Source of the DNA: Bacteroidaceae bacterium
GTDB taxonomy: Bacteria; Bacteroidota; Bacteroidia; Bacteroidales; Bacteroidaceae
NCBI GenBank assembly: GCA_017427065.1
Contig: JAFRTL010000007.1
Coordinates: 1 to 64,000 of the forward strand
Direction of reading: 5' to 3'
DNA length: 64,000 nt
The number at the start of each line of letters is the position of its first letter. The stretch's first letter is position 1. The position numbers were made by a program, and so were the translations under genes. Positions 43,150-52,074 of this stretch are shown here, in pieces. The notes beneath the pieces are model-generated. The model ran no database searches. It saw only the letters and a program-made list of their open reading frames with translations, and was not told the DNA's origin.

Positions 43150-43228
43150 TATCTTTGCATCGGAATATTGTAAAATGGAGCTAAAAGCGATGAGTAAATC
43201 CGCTACACATCGGCTTTTAGCGCATTTT
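43150..43228 (+). promoter_or_regulatory. -7 element and leader hairpin before the GT5 gene
   Basis: TATCTTTG at 43150-43157 (no clear -33 at the right distance). The leader then folds into a hairpin: GCTAAAAGCGATG (43180-43192) pairs with CATCGGCTTTTAGC (43208-43221) with one bulge, and outer AAAATG/CATTTT bases extend it. It may control read-through or stability. Confidence 0.55.
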
Positions 43229-43252
43229 ATGATAAAATAGAGAAGTTGCACT

Positions 43253-44074
43253 ATGGCAAATGTAAAGAAAGTATTATTCATTACACAAGAAATTACTCCA
43301 TACGTACCAGAGACAGAAATGTCACTTGTGGGGAGATATTTACCTCAAGCTATTCAGGAACGAGGTAAAGAGATTCGTACGTTTATTCCCAAATGGGGAA
43401 ATATCAACGAGCGTCGCAATCAGCTTCATGAAGTGATTCGCCTTTCTGGAATGAATCTTATCATTGATGATTCCGACCATCCACTGATTATCAAGGTTGC
43501 TTCTATTCAATCTGCTCGTATGCAGGTATATTTTATTGATAATGATGACTTCTTTGAAGGCAGATTGCAGGAAGTTGATGAGAACGGAGTGGAATACGAG
43601 GATAATGACGACCGTACCATCTTCTATGCAAGAGGTGTGTTGGAAACAGTGAAGAAACTTCGTTGGAATCCAGATATTGTGCATTGCCATGGTTGGATGA
43701 CTGCCCTCACCCCACTCTATATCAAGAAGGCATTTGGCGACGAGCCATCTTTCAGAGAATCAAAAGTAGTGTTCTCTCTCTATGAAAACGACTTCAAACA
43801 ACCATTCCGTCCAGACTATGTCGATAAGTTGTTACTGAAAGGCATCAGTAAAGAAGACCTTTCTTTACTTCAAGATCCTATCGACTATGAAAGCCTTTGC
43901 AAATTGGCCATGACCTATTCTGATGGAATCATTCAACAAAGTAAACATATAAGCAAAGAACTTATTGCTTTTGCCAAGCAAAGCGGAAAGCCATTCTTGT
44001 CCTACATTGATCCTGAAGAACAGGCAGACGCATGCGACCAGTTCTATAACAAACTATTAGAAGAACAAGAATAA
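43253..44074 (+). CDS. Half-length glycogen/starch synthase (GT5 N-terminal domain)
   Basis: 273 residues, roughly half of a normal GT5 glycogen synthase (about 480). Only the N-terminal Rossmann domain is present (KVLFITQEITPYVP, then DIVHCHGWMTALTPLYIK). The ADP-glucose KxGGL motif expected near residue 18 is replaced by ETEMSLVG, and the C-terminal catalytic half is absent. Such short forms occur in Bacteroidales beside DUF4270 genes. Catalysis seems unlikely; a regulatory or scaffolding role is inference. A leader hairpin precedes it and the DUF4270 gene follows after 30 bases. Confidence 0.75.
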   Translation: MANVKKVLFITQEITPYVPETEMSLVGRYLPQAIQERGKEIRTFIPKWGNINERRNQLHEVIRLSGMNLIIDDSDHPLIIKVASIQSARMQVYFIDNDDFFEGRLQEVDENGVEYEDNDDRTIFYARGVLETVKKLRWNPDIVHCHGWMTALTPLYIKKAFGDEPSFRESKVVFSLYENDFKQPFRPDYVDKLLLKGISKEDLSLLQDPIDYESLCKLAMTYSDGIIQQSKHISKELIAFAKQSGKPFLSYIDPEEQADACDQFYNKLLEEQE

Positions 44075-44104
44075 GGATCATATGTCTTTACATGCTTTTT
44101 AGCT

Positions 44105-45631
44105 ATGAACTGTAAATTCTTAGGCATATTCTTTTTCATCGTTGTCCTATTGACAGGATGCGATGACAATACGGGTTCTATAGGATGGGACATCATGCCT
44201 GCTGCTGATGTAATGAAATCTAAAACCAAGATCTTCAATATCATTACTGAGTCAGTAAAGGCTGATTCTGTATATGCCAGATCTAGCAAAGGCTACATCG
44301 GACGATATAGTGACCCTAACTTTGGCTATTATGAAGCTAGTTTTCTGACAGAGCTTAACTGTCTGGACAACTATAGGTTCCCTGATGTCTATTCTTATGA
44401 TGAAGCTACAGGAAAAGCCTCTGGTGTTTTAGTGGACGACAGTGTAAGAGGTTTTGAGCTGGAAGTTTATTACAGCACCTGGTTTGGGGATTCCTTGAAT
44501 GCCTGTCGCATGAGTGCCTATTTGCTTAACGATCAATGGATACAAGATCGTAATCCCAAGAATCGTGATTACAGGTACACCAATATCGATGTAGAAAAAT
44601 ACTACGACAAGTCGGCTCTTCTTGGAACAAAGGCATACACAGCTTATGATGTCACAGTTCCTGCAGAGCAGCACGCTTCTATCGCGTTATACTATCCTCA
44701 TATTGTTTTCCAACTGGATCGAGAAGAAGGACAGCGCATTTTCGATCTTAACAAAAGCCATCCTGAGTATTTCAAGAACTCAGAGGAATTCATTAAGCAT
44801 GTATTTCCGGGGGTTTACTTGAAGAATGACTTTGGTGATGGAACCATTCTGTATGTTGACCGTGTGAATCTATCTATGACTTTGCTGGCACACTATACAG
44901 ACGAAAACGGCATTAAACTCATAAAGAAAGTGACAGATGACTCAGGGGTGGCTGGTTCTGACTCTGTAGGTTTAAGTACGCAAATCGTATTTGCTTCTAC
45001 CAAAGAAGTTATTCAAGCCAATAAATTCACCAATTCTACCTTGCTTGAGGAGAAGGTTGCAGAAACTGGGAATAGCTATGTAAAGTCGCCTGCAGGCATC
45101 TTCACTGCCATACACATTCCTTACGACGAGATTGCAGAGGAACTCAAGAACGACACTATCAACTCAGTGAACATGGTGATTACCAACTATAATCAAGAAG
45201 ATGAGTATACTGTCAACATGAAAGTTCCTTCATCACTATTACTGATTCGTGCCAAAGACGTTAAGGAATTCTTCGAAGGAGCCAATGTGAGAGACAATAT
45301 CCTGACATACATAGAGAATCACAATGGCAATGCCTCTTACAACAACTCTTATACATTCTCCAACATTGCCCGTCTCATTACTACGACATTGAAGGAGAAA
45401 GAACAGGAAAAATCTAAAGCTGGTACATGGACTGCAGAAATGGAAGCTCAATGGGAAGAGGATAACAAACTGCTATTAATTCCTGTGGTTTATACTGGTC
45501 ATACGGACAATTACTCAAATACTTATATTATGGATACTGTAGAACACAATCTGGAACCTACTTATGCCAAACTCATAGGAGGACCTGATAATCCATTACA
45601 GCTGCGTATCACTTATACGACTTTTGAATAA
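44105..45631 (+). CDS. DUF4270 family lipoprotein
   Basis: 508 residues. The leader MNCKFLGIFFFIVVLLTGC ends in a lipobox Cys, followed by DDNTGSIGWDIMP. The DUF4270 pattern is seen in the start of the mature chain (SSKGYIGRYSDPNFGYYEASFLTEL) and in the later beta-rich body. It should be an envelope-anchored lipoprotein of unknown role. It is linked to the preceding half-length GT5 gene by 30 bases, an arrangement common in the order, so a link to glucan or surface metabolism is possible. Confidence 0.85.
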   Translation: MNCKFLGIFFFIVVLLTGCDDNTGSIGWDIMPAADVMKSKTKIFNIITESVKADSVYARSSKGYIGRYSDPNFGYYEASFLTELNCLDNYRFPDVYSYDEATGKASGVLVDDSVRGFELEVYYSTWFGDSLNACRMSAYLLNDQWIQDRNPKNRDYRYTNIDVEKYYDKSALLGTKAYTAYDVTVPAEQHASIALYYPHIVFQLDREEGQRIFDLNKSHPEYFKNSEEFIKHVFPGVYLKNDFGDGTILYVDRVNLSMTLLAHYTDENGIKLIKKVTDDSGVAGSDSVGLSTQIVFASTKEVIQANKFTNSTLLEEKVAETGNSYVKSPAGIFTAIHIPYDEIAEELKNDTINSVNMVITNYNQEDEYTVNMKVPSSLLLIRAKDVKEFFEGANVRDNILTYIENHNGNASYNNSYTFSNIARLITTTLKEKEQEKSKAGTWTAEMEAQWEEDNKLLLIPVVYTGHTDNYSNTYIMDTVEHNLEPTYAKLIGGPDNPLQLRITYTTFE

Positions 45632-45650
45632 CTTCAAAATAACACATAAA

Positions 45651-45684
45651 AAAGAGGGTGCGTCAAAAGACACACCCTCTTTTA
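45651..45684. terminator. Bidirectional terminator
   Basis: Stem AAAGAGGGTG/CACCCTCTTTT extended by GTC/GAC around a short AAAA loop, with T runs on both strands. It serves the convergent DUF4270 and GH57-like genes. Confidence 0.85.
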
Positions 45685-45703
45685 TTATACCTATCTAAAG
45701 TCA

Positions 45704-47089
45704 TCACTTCTTTGACGCTGCCTTCTTTACTGCAGGTTTCTTAGCAGCAGGCTTAGCTGTCTTCTTTGCAGGCTTGGCTTTAACGGCTTTCTCCTCTTCT
45801 TCAGGAAGCAGATTCTTATATTTGTTCAGTTCCTTGTGCAGTTCCTCTATCTCGTGATCCTGATTGCGGATAGTCGTCAACAGAGAGTTGAGCTCCTCAT
45901 TGTCGATATCACTTGGATAAAGAGAATCCACACGCTTAATGAAGTCACCCAGAATATTCATATAGTTGGTGAATGCATCATAAGCAGACTCATAAATACC
46001 ACGATCCATTCCCAATCCGTTGTTCTTCGTGGTCATAAAGCGGAAGTTATTGCTAGCCTGAAGATAGTCGAAGTCCATCTTCACACGACGGTCCTGACAA
46101 AGCAGCACACGCTCAGCGCGACTATACAACTTATTAAATGCCTCGCGCTGCATGGAGTTACCCAGCCAGCAGCTGGTATCACGCTCTTCATCTACCCAAG
46201 TCATTGGATAAGGCACATCAATCTGAGAAACAGACTTCAACTTCGTTATAACCTCTATTGGGGTAGAGAATGTGATTCCCTTTTCTTTGGCCTGAGCGGG
46301 CAATGCCTTAAGGAACTGAAGGATATTGGAAGAAAGAGGCTGTGCCAAACCCAAGGCACCCAGTTCCATGAAGATATTCACCACCTGTTCATCCTGTGGC
46401 AATTCATCAATCCAGCGGATGTACTTATCAGCAAATAAAGGATACTCGTTCCAATCAGAGTTAGAGAAGCGTAAGCTGATGTCATCAGACAACTTGAAAT
46501 CACGCAACAACAGTTTCAATTTAGGATTCATGTTGCAATGATAGACATAGTGAGGGCTCTTCCAACCCAACACATGCTTAGCACCTTCAGTCAGCATACC
46601 CTTATAGCCCATATCAGCCACAATAGCACCGATCTCATCGTCATAAAGCATATCTGAGTTCCTGAATACCTTAGGAGTCTTCCCGAAGAGCTGCTTCATC
46701 AAGGCACGATGCCTCTCTGCCTGATTACGGAAAGTCTGTTCACTAGCCAAAGCAGAAAGGCCATGTGCATAAGGTTCCCCGATAATCTCACAGCACCCTG
46801 TATCATTCAGTTCCTTGAGCAACTCGATCACAGCAGGAGCATGTTGTTCCATTTGTTCGCACGCCACGCCAGAAATACCGATAGCCACCTTGAAAGCACC
46901 ATTGTTCTCCTTTACCATCTCAATCAGCGTGGTCAAGGCAGGGATATAAGAGCGTTCTGCCACCTCACCAATGTGGGCAGCATTTGCATAGTCATCATAA
47001 TAATAATGATTGGTACCAATATCAAAGAAGCGGAAACGCTTCAGAAGCATTGGCTGATGTATCTCAAAATAAAGACAGATTGTTCTCAT
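45704..47089 (-). CDS. GH57 alpha-amylase-like protein with altered catalytic residues
   Basis: 461 residues. GH57 landmarks are HQP at 11-13 and GEPYAHGL at 104-111. At the nucleophile position, where active GH57 amylases have NTELIY, this protein has NSDMLY (Asp146 for Glu). At the acid/base position, normally FMDYETFGE, it has FMELGALGL (Glu242 for Asp). It is probably not an ordinary hydrolase and belongs with the amylase-like proteins known to lack normal catalytic residues. The C-terminus (from about 430) is a Lys/Ala/Pro tail (KPAKKTAKPAAKKPAVKK) unlike the rest. Last gene of a three-gene glucan operon. Confidence 0.82.
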   Translation of the reverse strand: MRTICLYFEIHQPMLLKRFRFFDIGTNHYYYDDYANAAHIGEVAERSYIPALTTLIEMVKENNGAFKVAIGISGVACEQMEQHAPAVIELLKELNDTGCCEIIGEPYAHGLSALASEQTFRNQAERHRALMKQLFGKTPKVFRNSDMLYDDEIGAIVADMGYKGMLTEGAKHVLGWKSPHYVYHCNMNPKLKLLLRDFKLSDDISLRFSNSDWNEYPLFADKYIRWIDELPQDEQVVNIFMELGALGLAQPLSSNILQFLKALPAQAKEKGITFSTPIEVITKLKSVSQIDVPYPMTWVDEERDTSCWLGNSMQREAFNKLYSRAERVLLCQDRRVKMDFDYLQASNNFRFMTTKNNGLGMDRGIYESAYDAFTNYMNILGDFIKRVDSLYPSDIDNEELNSLLTTIRNQDHEIEELHKELNKYKNLLPEEEEKAVKAKPAKKTAKPAAKKPAVKKAASKK

Positions 47090-47101
47090 ATCTTAAGTTA
47101 T

Positions 47102-48370
47102 TTATTTGTTATAATTCTTGATCACTTCATCATAAATCTTGCGTACCTTCAAGCCAGCATCTTCCCACTTGATGGCATCTACCTCCTTCTTACCCTCATC
47201 GCGCAGGTATTCATAGAGTGCAGGATAGTTACAGATGGCATACATTGCATCTGCAAGGGCATGGATGTCCCAATAGTCCACCTTTATGCACTTCTCAAGA
47301 ATTTCTGCACAACCAGATTGCTTGGAGATAATTGTAGGTACGCTCACCTGCATGGCCTCCAGAGGAGAAATACCAAATGGCTCAGACACAGATGGCATCA
47401 CATAGACATCACTGGCCTTAAGCACCTCATACACCTGCTTACCTTTCATGAAGCCTGGGAAATGGAAACGATCAGAGATGCCTCGCTCAGCTACCAGTCG
47501 AATCATCTTATCCATCATGTCACCATTTCCAGCCATACAGAATCGGATGTTATTGGTACGTTGCAATACCATGGCTGCTGCCTCCACAAAATACTCAGGA
47601 CCCTTCTGCATGGTCAGACGACCCAGGAAGGTCACTACCTTCTCATTAGGCTTCTTTTGCGGAACGATATCCAGGATTTCTTGTGGCAGAGGTGTTACAG
47701 CATTGTGTACTGTCGACACCTTGCGTGGGTCTTGATAGTACTTGTTGATGACCGTCTGACGCGTCAGTTCACTCACGCACATGATATGGTCAGCATTGTC
47801 CATACCATTTTTCTCAATCGCATAGACCGTTGGGTTTACATTACCACGGCTACGATCGAAATCCGTAGCATGCACATGAATCACCAATGGCTTTCCAGAC
47901 ACCTGCTTGGCATGAATACCTGCAGGATAAGTCAGCCAGTCGTGAGAGTGGATAATGTCAAAGTCCTGCTGACGGGCTACCACACCTGCTACAATAGAGT
48001 AGTTATTGATCTCTTCGTACAAGTTTTCAGGATAGCGTCCAGAGAACTCTATACATCCCAAATCATTGGTGCCTATATAGTTAAAGTCAGCATAGATATG
48101 GTCGCGCAGATTGTAATAAAGCTGAGGATCCATATATGGTAGACGCTGCTTCACATAATCCCATTGCACATCACGCCATACCACAGGCGTACTGTTCATT
48201 CCGATTATTTTCAAGAAACTCTGATCTTCATCACCCCATGGTTTAGGAATACAGAAAGTGATATCCAAGTCTTCTTGACGGGACATACCCTTGGTCAATC
48301 CGTAGCTTGCTGTACCAAGGCCACCCAAAATATGAGGAGGGAACTCCCAACCAAACATTAAAACTTTCAT
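47102..48370 (-). CDS. GT4 family glycosyltransferase (glycogen synthase-like)
   Basis: 422 residues of GT-B fold. The N-terminal domain starts with KVLMFGWEFPPHILGGLGTASYGLTKGM, including the GGLG nucleotide-sugar loop, and has HSHDWLTYPAGIHAK. The C-terminal domain has VVTFLGRLTMQKGPEYFVEAA and the EPFGISPLEAMQ block with its two conserved glutamates. Position between GH57-like and GH133-like genes suggests alpha-glucan synthesis and could supply the synthase activity that the half-length GT5 protein lacks; that is inference. Confidence 0.88.
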   Translation of the reverse strand: MKVLMFGWEFPPHILGGLGTASYGLTKGMSRQEDLDITFCIPKPWGDEDQSFLKIIGMNSTPVVWRDVQWDYVKQRLPYMDPQLYYNLRDHIYADFNYIGTNDLGCIEFSGRYPENLYEEINNYSIVAGVVARQQDFDIIHSHDWLTYPAGIHAKQVSGKPLVIHVHATDFDRSRGNVNPTVYAIEKNGMDNADHIMCVSELTRQTVINKYYQDPRKVSTVHNAVTPLPQEILDIVPQKKPNEKVVTFLGRLTMQKGPEYFVEAAAMVLQRTNNIRFCMAGNGDMMDKMIRLVAERGISDRFHFPGFMKGKQVYEVLKASDVYVMPSVSEPFGISPLEAMQVSVPTIISKQSGCAEILEKCIKVDYWDIHALADAMYAICNYPALYEYLRDEGKKEVDAIKWEDAGLKVRKIYDEVIKNYNK

Positions 48371-48388
48371 CTTCGTTCCTCCTGTGCT

Positions 48389-50329
48389 TTACATGTTATA
48401 CTTACTCAACTGTTTCAAGAGTCTCAGCATCTCTGCCACGTTCATGGCAAACGATACGGCTCCACGCCCTGTAAACGGAGGATTTCCATCGAACAGTTCA
48501 GGAAGCGTACTGATACAATGCTGAGTCATCTCGTCTTCCATACCAATGAGCTGACGCTCTACGAAAGATACTCCACTCATCTTGTAGATGCGCAGATAAG
48601 CCTCAAAATAGAAGCCCATCAGCCAAGGCCATGCCGTACCCTGATGATAAGCATAATCACGCTGTATCTGAGGACCAACATAATTGGGGTTATAGCCACC
48701 ACTCTTCGGACTCAGTGTACGCAGTCCCTTAGGAGTGAGCAGCTCCTTCGTCACGATGTCAAGCACCTGCTTCTTCTGCGCATTGGTTAGTGGAGAATAG
48801 TCGAATGCACAGGTGAAAATCATGTTAGGACGTACGCTCCAGTCCATCATGTAGCCATCCACATAGTCGAAGAGGTAACCATATTCGTTGCGGAACACCT
48901 CCACAAACGAAGCTCCTGTGAGCTGTGCCTGCACTTCCAACTGGTCTGCAGCCATCGTATCACCTGCTTCACGAGCCATCTCAGCCACAAACTTAAGGGC
49001 ATTGTACCACAGCGCATTTACCTCTACCACATAGCCTGTACGTGGAATCACTGGCCGTCCATTAGCAGTAGAATTCATCCATGTCACAGCACGTTCGGTA
49101 CCGTTAGTGAAAAGTAGGCCATTATCATGCAGGAAGAGGTTGCTGTGCTTGCGTGACGAGATATACTCAATAATGTCGAACAAAAGTTGGCCATACTTCT
49201 TGCGGCACTCTTCATGCGACACGTTCTTGGCATATTGCTGCAACGCCCAAATGGCCCACAACAATACATCAGGATGCTCCATTTCATATATCTTGTAAGT
49301 GATAGCCTCACCTGCGATAAACTGCTTGATGGCTTTCTGGGCCGTAGCCATTATTTCATCGAACTGATCCTTTTCATCCACACCTAAGGTCAGACCTGGC
49401 AGTGCGATGAACAAGTCGCGTGCACGACACTTGAACCACGGATAACCAGCCAACACATAGTGCTCGCCATTCTGAATGTTGTGGAACTGATGGGCAGCAT
49501 TCTTCAAGCAATGGTAGAAACTGTCGCGTGGGGTGCGATCTTCTTCCTCAGCTTGGAATTTCTGCTTCAAGGTACGGGTATTCACAGCCGTGACACCAGC
49601 AGAGAACACGATGCTTTCACCCTTCTTGATATCCACCTCAAAGTAACCAGGTACGTAAAGGTCTTCGTTGAAGTCGTACCCACGCTCCTGCTCTTTTGGA
49701 TACTCAATGCCACGATACCAGTCAGGTTGGAAATGGAACTCATTCTTCTTGTTCAGTTGCATGTAGAGCTCAGGATATCCCTGATACATGCAAGTCTTAA
49801 TGCCATTCTCCACCAACTGATAGTCACGACTGGCTTGTCTGTTCTCATGGGTATATTCGCGTACACTTCTGAATGCCAAGAATGGACGGAAGCGCAAGGT
49901 CGTTGGAGAATGAGCGTCCATCAGGGTGTAGCGCAACAGCACACGACTCTGCTGATGCTCGAAGACGATTTCCTTGCGCAGCACCACGCCTCCCACTCTG
50001 AAAGTGGTAGCAGGAATCTTCTCACAATCAAACTCGCGGATATACTTATGTCCGTTCGGACTAAAATGATTGCCTTGATACTTATGTAAGCCTAGATTGA
50101 ACTCAGCCCCATGCTGTATCACCGTTTCGTCAAGTGAAGAGAGCAACACATGATTCTCATCGTCCAGGTTAGGTACTGGAATCACCAGGAGTCCATGGTA
50201 TTTACGCGTGTTGCACCCTACGATTGTCGTACAGTGATAAGCACCCGACTTGTTGGTTCTCAGAATCTCTCTTGGCAGAGACTCTTCTAGGTTGATCATC
50301 AAGGTCTTGTCAAATCGCAAGTAACTCAT
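48389..50329 (-). CDS. Glycogen debranching enzyme, amylo-alpha-1,6-glucosidase (GH133-like)
   Basis: 646 residues from ATG 50329 (MSYLRFDKTLMINLEESLPREIL); the longer frame begins at GTG. Residues 20-300 are the N-terminal glycogen-debranching domain (TNKSGAYHCTTIVGCNTRKYHGLLV). The C-terminal (alpha/alpha)6 domain has WFKCRARDLFIALPGLTLG, NGRPVIPRTGYVVEVNALWYNAL and YHQGTAWPWLMGFYFEA. It removes alpha-1,6 branches of glycogen in the cytoplasm. First gene of the minus-strand glucan operon, 18 bases before GT4. Confidence 0.92.
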   Translation of the reverse strand: MSYLRFDKTLMINLEESLPREILRTNKSGAYHCTTIVGCNTRKYHGLLVIPVPNLDDENHVLLSSLDETVIQHGAEFNLGLHKYQGNHFSPNGHKYIREFDCEKIPATTFRVGGVVLRKEIVFEHQQSRVLLRYTLMDAHSPTTLRFRPFLAFRSVREYTHENRQASRDYQLVENGIKTCMYQGYPELYMQLNKKNEFHFQPDWYRGIEYPKEQERGYDFNEDLYVPGYFEVDIKKGESIVFSAGVTAVNTRTLKQKFQAEEEDRTPRDSFYHCLKNAAHQFHNIQNGEHYVLAGYPWFKCRARDLFIALPGLTLGVDEKDQFDEIMATAQKAIKQFIAGEAITYKIYEMEHPDVLLWAIWALQQYAKNVSHEECRKKYGQLLFDIIEYISSRKHSNLFLHDNGLLFTNGTERAVTWMNSTANGRPVIPRTGYVVEVNALWYNALKFVAEMAREAGDTMAADQLEVQAQLTGASFVEVFRNEYGYLFDYVDGYMMDWSVRPNMIFTCAFDYSPLTNAQKKQVLDIVTKELLTPKGLRTLSPKSGGYNPNYVGPQIQRDYAYHQGTAWPWLMGFYFEAYLRIYKMSGVSFVERQLIGMEDEMTQHCISTLPELFDGNPPFTGRGAVSFAMNVAEMLRLLKQLSKYNM

Positions 50330-50420
50330 AGATGTGCATATATTTAAGGTTAACAATTGTACTTCACAAAAGGACACATTATCCTTTAATGGTCAAAAAT
50401 AAGCATAAAAGACGGGTATT

Positions 50421-50467
50421 CAAAAGAAAAAGTGCATTTTTTTGCCTTTTAGACTCAAAAATGCACT
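50421..50467 (-). terminator. Terminator of the MarC gene
   Basis: Perfect 11-bp stem (AGTGCATTTTT at 50431-50441 and its complement at 50457-50467). Read on the minus strand it is followed by TTTTTCTTTT. Confidence 0.75.
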
Positions 50468-50499
50468 TTATACCTGAATCAGCTATTTTTTCACATCAT

Positions 50500-51099
50500 T
50501 CAAAACTGCGACAACAGTGCTGAGAGGTTAGACATGAACAAACGCACTGAAATAGCCAGCAGGATAATGCCAAAGAACTTTCGGGTGAGGTAAATACCAC
50601 CTTTACCAAGTGCACGCTGTACTTTATCCGTCGATAATACAACTATATACACCCACACCATATTCAGCAGCAAGGCCACCAGGATATTGATGTCCCAATA
50701 CTCAGCCTTCAGAGAAAGCAAGGTGGTGAAAGAACCTGCACCTGCCAACAAGGGGAATACCAACGGTACCAGCGTGGCTTCCTTGATAGGGCCTGTATTC
50801 TTGAAGATTTGTACATCGAGAAGCATCTCCAGTGACATGAGGAATATAATAAGTGCACCAGCAATGGCAAACGACTGGATATCCACATTGAATAACTTAA
50901 GAATCAAGTCACCTGCATAGAAGAACGCCAGCATCAAGACGAGCGAATACAGCGTGGCTTTCATCGCATTCACTGGCCTGCCCTGCTCCTTTAAATTCAG
51001 GATAATGGGTACAGAACCCAAAATATCAATCACAGCAAAAAGCACAATGAATGCGCTTATCATCTCCTGAAAATCAAATTTGCTTAACATTTCTAACAT
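50500..51099 (-). CDS. MarC family integral membrane protein
   Basis: 199 residues with about six membrane segments. The family blocks FAVIDILGSVPIILNL (near 21-36), IFLMSLEMLL and ATLVPLVFPLLAGAGSFTTLLSL fit MarC/UPF0056. Despite the name, no link to multiple antibiotic resistance is established and the function is unknown. Another Met follows three residues after the first. Transcribed divergently from the Crp/Fnr regulator gene. Confidence 0.92.
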   Translation of the reverse strand: MLEMLSKFDFQEMISAFIVLFAVIDILGSVPIILNLKEQGRPVNAMKATLYSLVLMLAFFYAGDLILKLFNVDIQSFAIAGALIIFLMSLEMLLDVQIFKNTGPIKEATLVPLVFPLLAGAGSFTTLLSLKAEYWDINILVALLLNMVWVYIVVLSTDKVQRALGKGGIYLTRKFFGIILLAISVRLFMSNLSALLSQF

Positions 51100-51289
51100 A
51101 CGTTCCTACATCATTTAAGTTTAACGGTGCGAAGATAATGCATTTTTTTTGAATAAATATCAACTTGTGAGTTAAAACCTCACCTATTAAGAAATAATAA
51201 AAAAACAAAAACACACGTTGGTTTACTCTCTTATCCCAACTATTTTACTTATCTTCGCATAATAGTAATAATGGAAGGAGAAAACGATC

Positions 51290-51991
51290 ATGGCAACTGT
51301 GTACGACAAGCTTTTGCAACTCCCCTTGTTCCAGGGGCTAACGCTGAAAGACTTTACCAATATCCTTGGAAAAGTCACGTTCCACTTTGACAATTGTGAA
51401 CCAGATACCCCCTTGGCAGAGCAAGGCGAGCTATGCAAACGACTGACTTTCATTCTCGATGGAACCGTCACCAAACGCACTAGGATGGAAGGAACAGTAT
51501 CCATGATGGTAGAAGAGACTTTCTCTGCGCCTTATATCTTTGAGCTATCGTCCTTGTTTGGCAAAGACACCGTTTATCGTTCCTCCTACCTTTCCGCTAC
51601 AAAGGTCAGCACTATGGTCATGCACAAGCGTTTCTTACTCGAGGAGCTGAATGCTTATCCCATAGTGGACATGAACTATCGCAACATCATGAGTGCCCAA
51701 GTGCAGGAATTGAGTCGTCGATTGTGGAGTGCCCCTGCGCCCACAGCTGAAGGACGTTTGGCTGCCTTCTTCTTGAACCACGTAGAACGTGCAGAAGGGA
51801 AAAAGGTCTTCTATGTCCAGAAGTCAGATCTGGCCAGTTTTACCAACGAGAGCTTCAGCAAAATCACCTCCACACTGGCAGCGCTTCAGAATCAAGGTCT
51901 GCTGACCTACTTCCGGGGTGTCCTCACCATCCCTGATGCTGCGAAACTGCTGGAGTTAATCCATCCCACAGAAAACCAGCAAGAGATATAA
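51290..51991 (+). CDS. Crp/Fnr family transcriptional regulator
   Basis: 233 residues. Residues about 10-125 form the cyclic-nucleotide-binding-like domain (LFQGLTLKDFTNIL and onward), a dimer helix follows, and the C-terminal winged helix-turn-helix is near 180-225 (VQKSDLASFTNESFSKITSTLAALQNQGLL). There is no N-terminal Cys cluster, so it is not an oxygen-sensing FNR of the classical kind. It could regulate the efflux operon downstream or act elsewhere; a link to the nar operon is not shown. Confidence 0.9.
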   Translation: MATVYDKLLQLPLFQGLTLKDFTNILGKVTFHFDNCEPDTPLAEQGELCKRLTFILDGTVTKRTRMEGTVSMMVEETFSAPYIFELSSLFGKDTVYRSSYLSATKVSTMVMHKRFLLEELNAYPIVDMNYRNIMSAQVQELSRRLWSAPAPTAEGRLAAFFLNHVERAEGKKVFYVQKSDLASFTNESFSKITSTLAALQNQGLLTYFRGVLTIPDAAKLLELIHPTENQQEI

Positions 51992-52029
51992 CTGACGGAA
52001 TGGAAAGACTACACTCGTCCTAAAGAAAA

Positions 52030-52061
52030 AACTAACTGCCCCGAAGACAGTTAGTTTTTTT
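52030..52061 (+). terminator. Rho-independent terminator of the Crp/Fnr gene
   Basis: Perfect stem AACTAACTG/CAGTTAGTT with a 9-nt loop and a T run. Confidence 0.9.
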
Positions 52062-52074
52062 CATGTCCATTTAC

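Noticed and set aside
46709..48142. 477-residue plus-strand frame across the GH57-like and GT4 genes
   Set aside because: It spans two well-supported minus-strand genes and a gene junction; composition (His, Leu, Ile-rich) is that of an antisense shadow.
51290..51991. Oxygen-sensing FNR controlling the nar operon
   Set aside because: No N-terminal Cys cluster is present, the gene is far from the operon, and no FNR-type palindrome was identified near 5160-5191.
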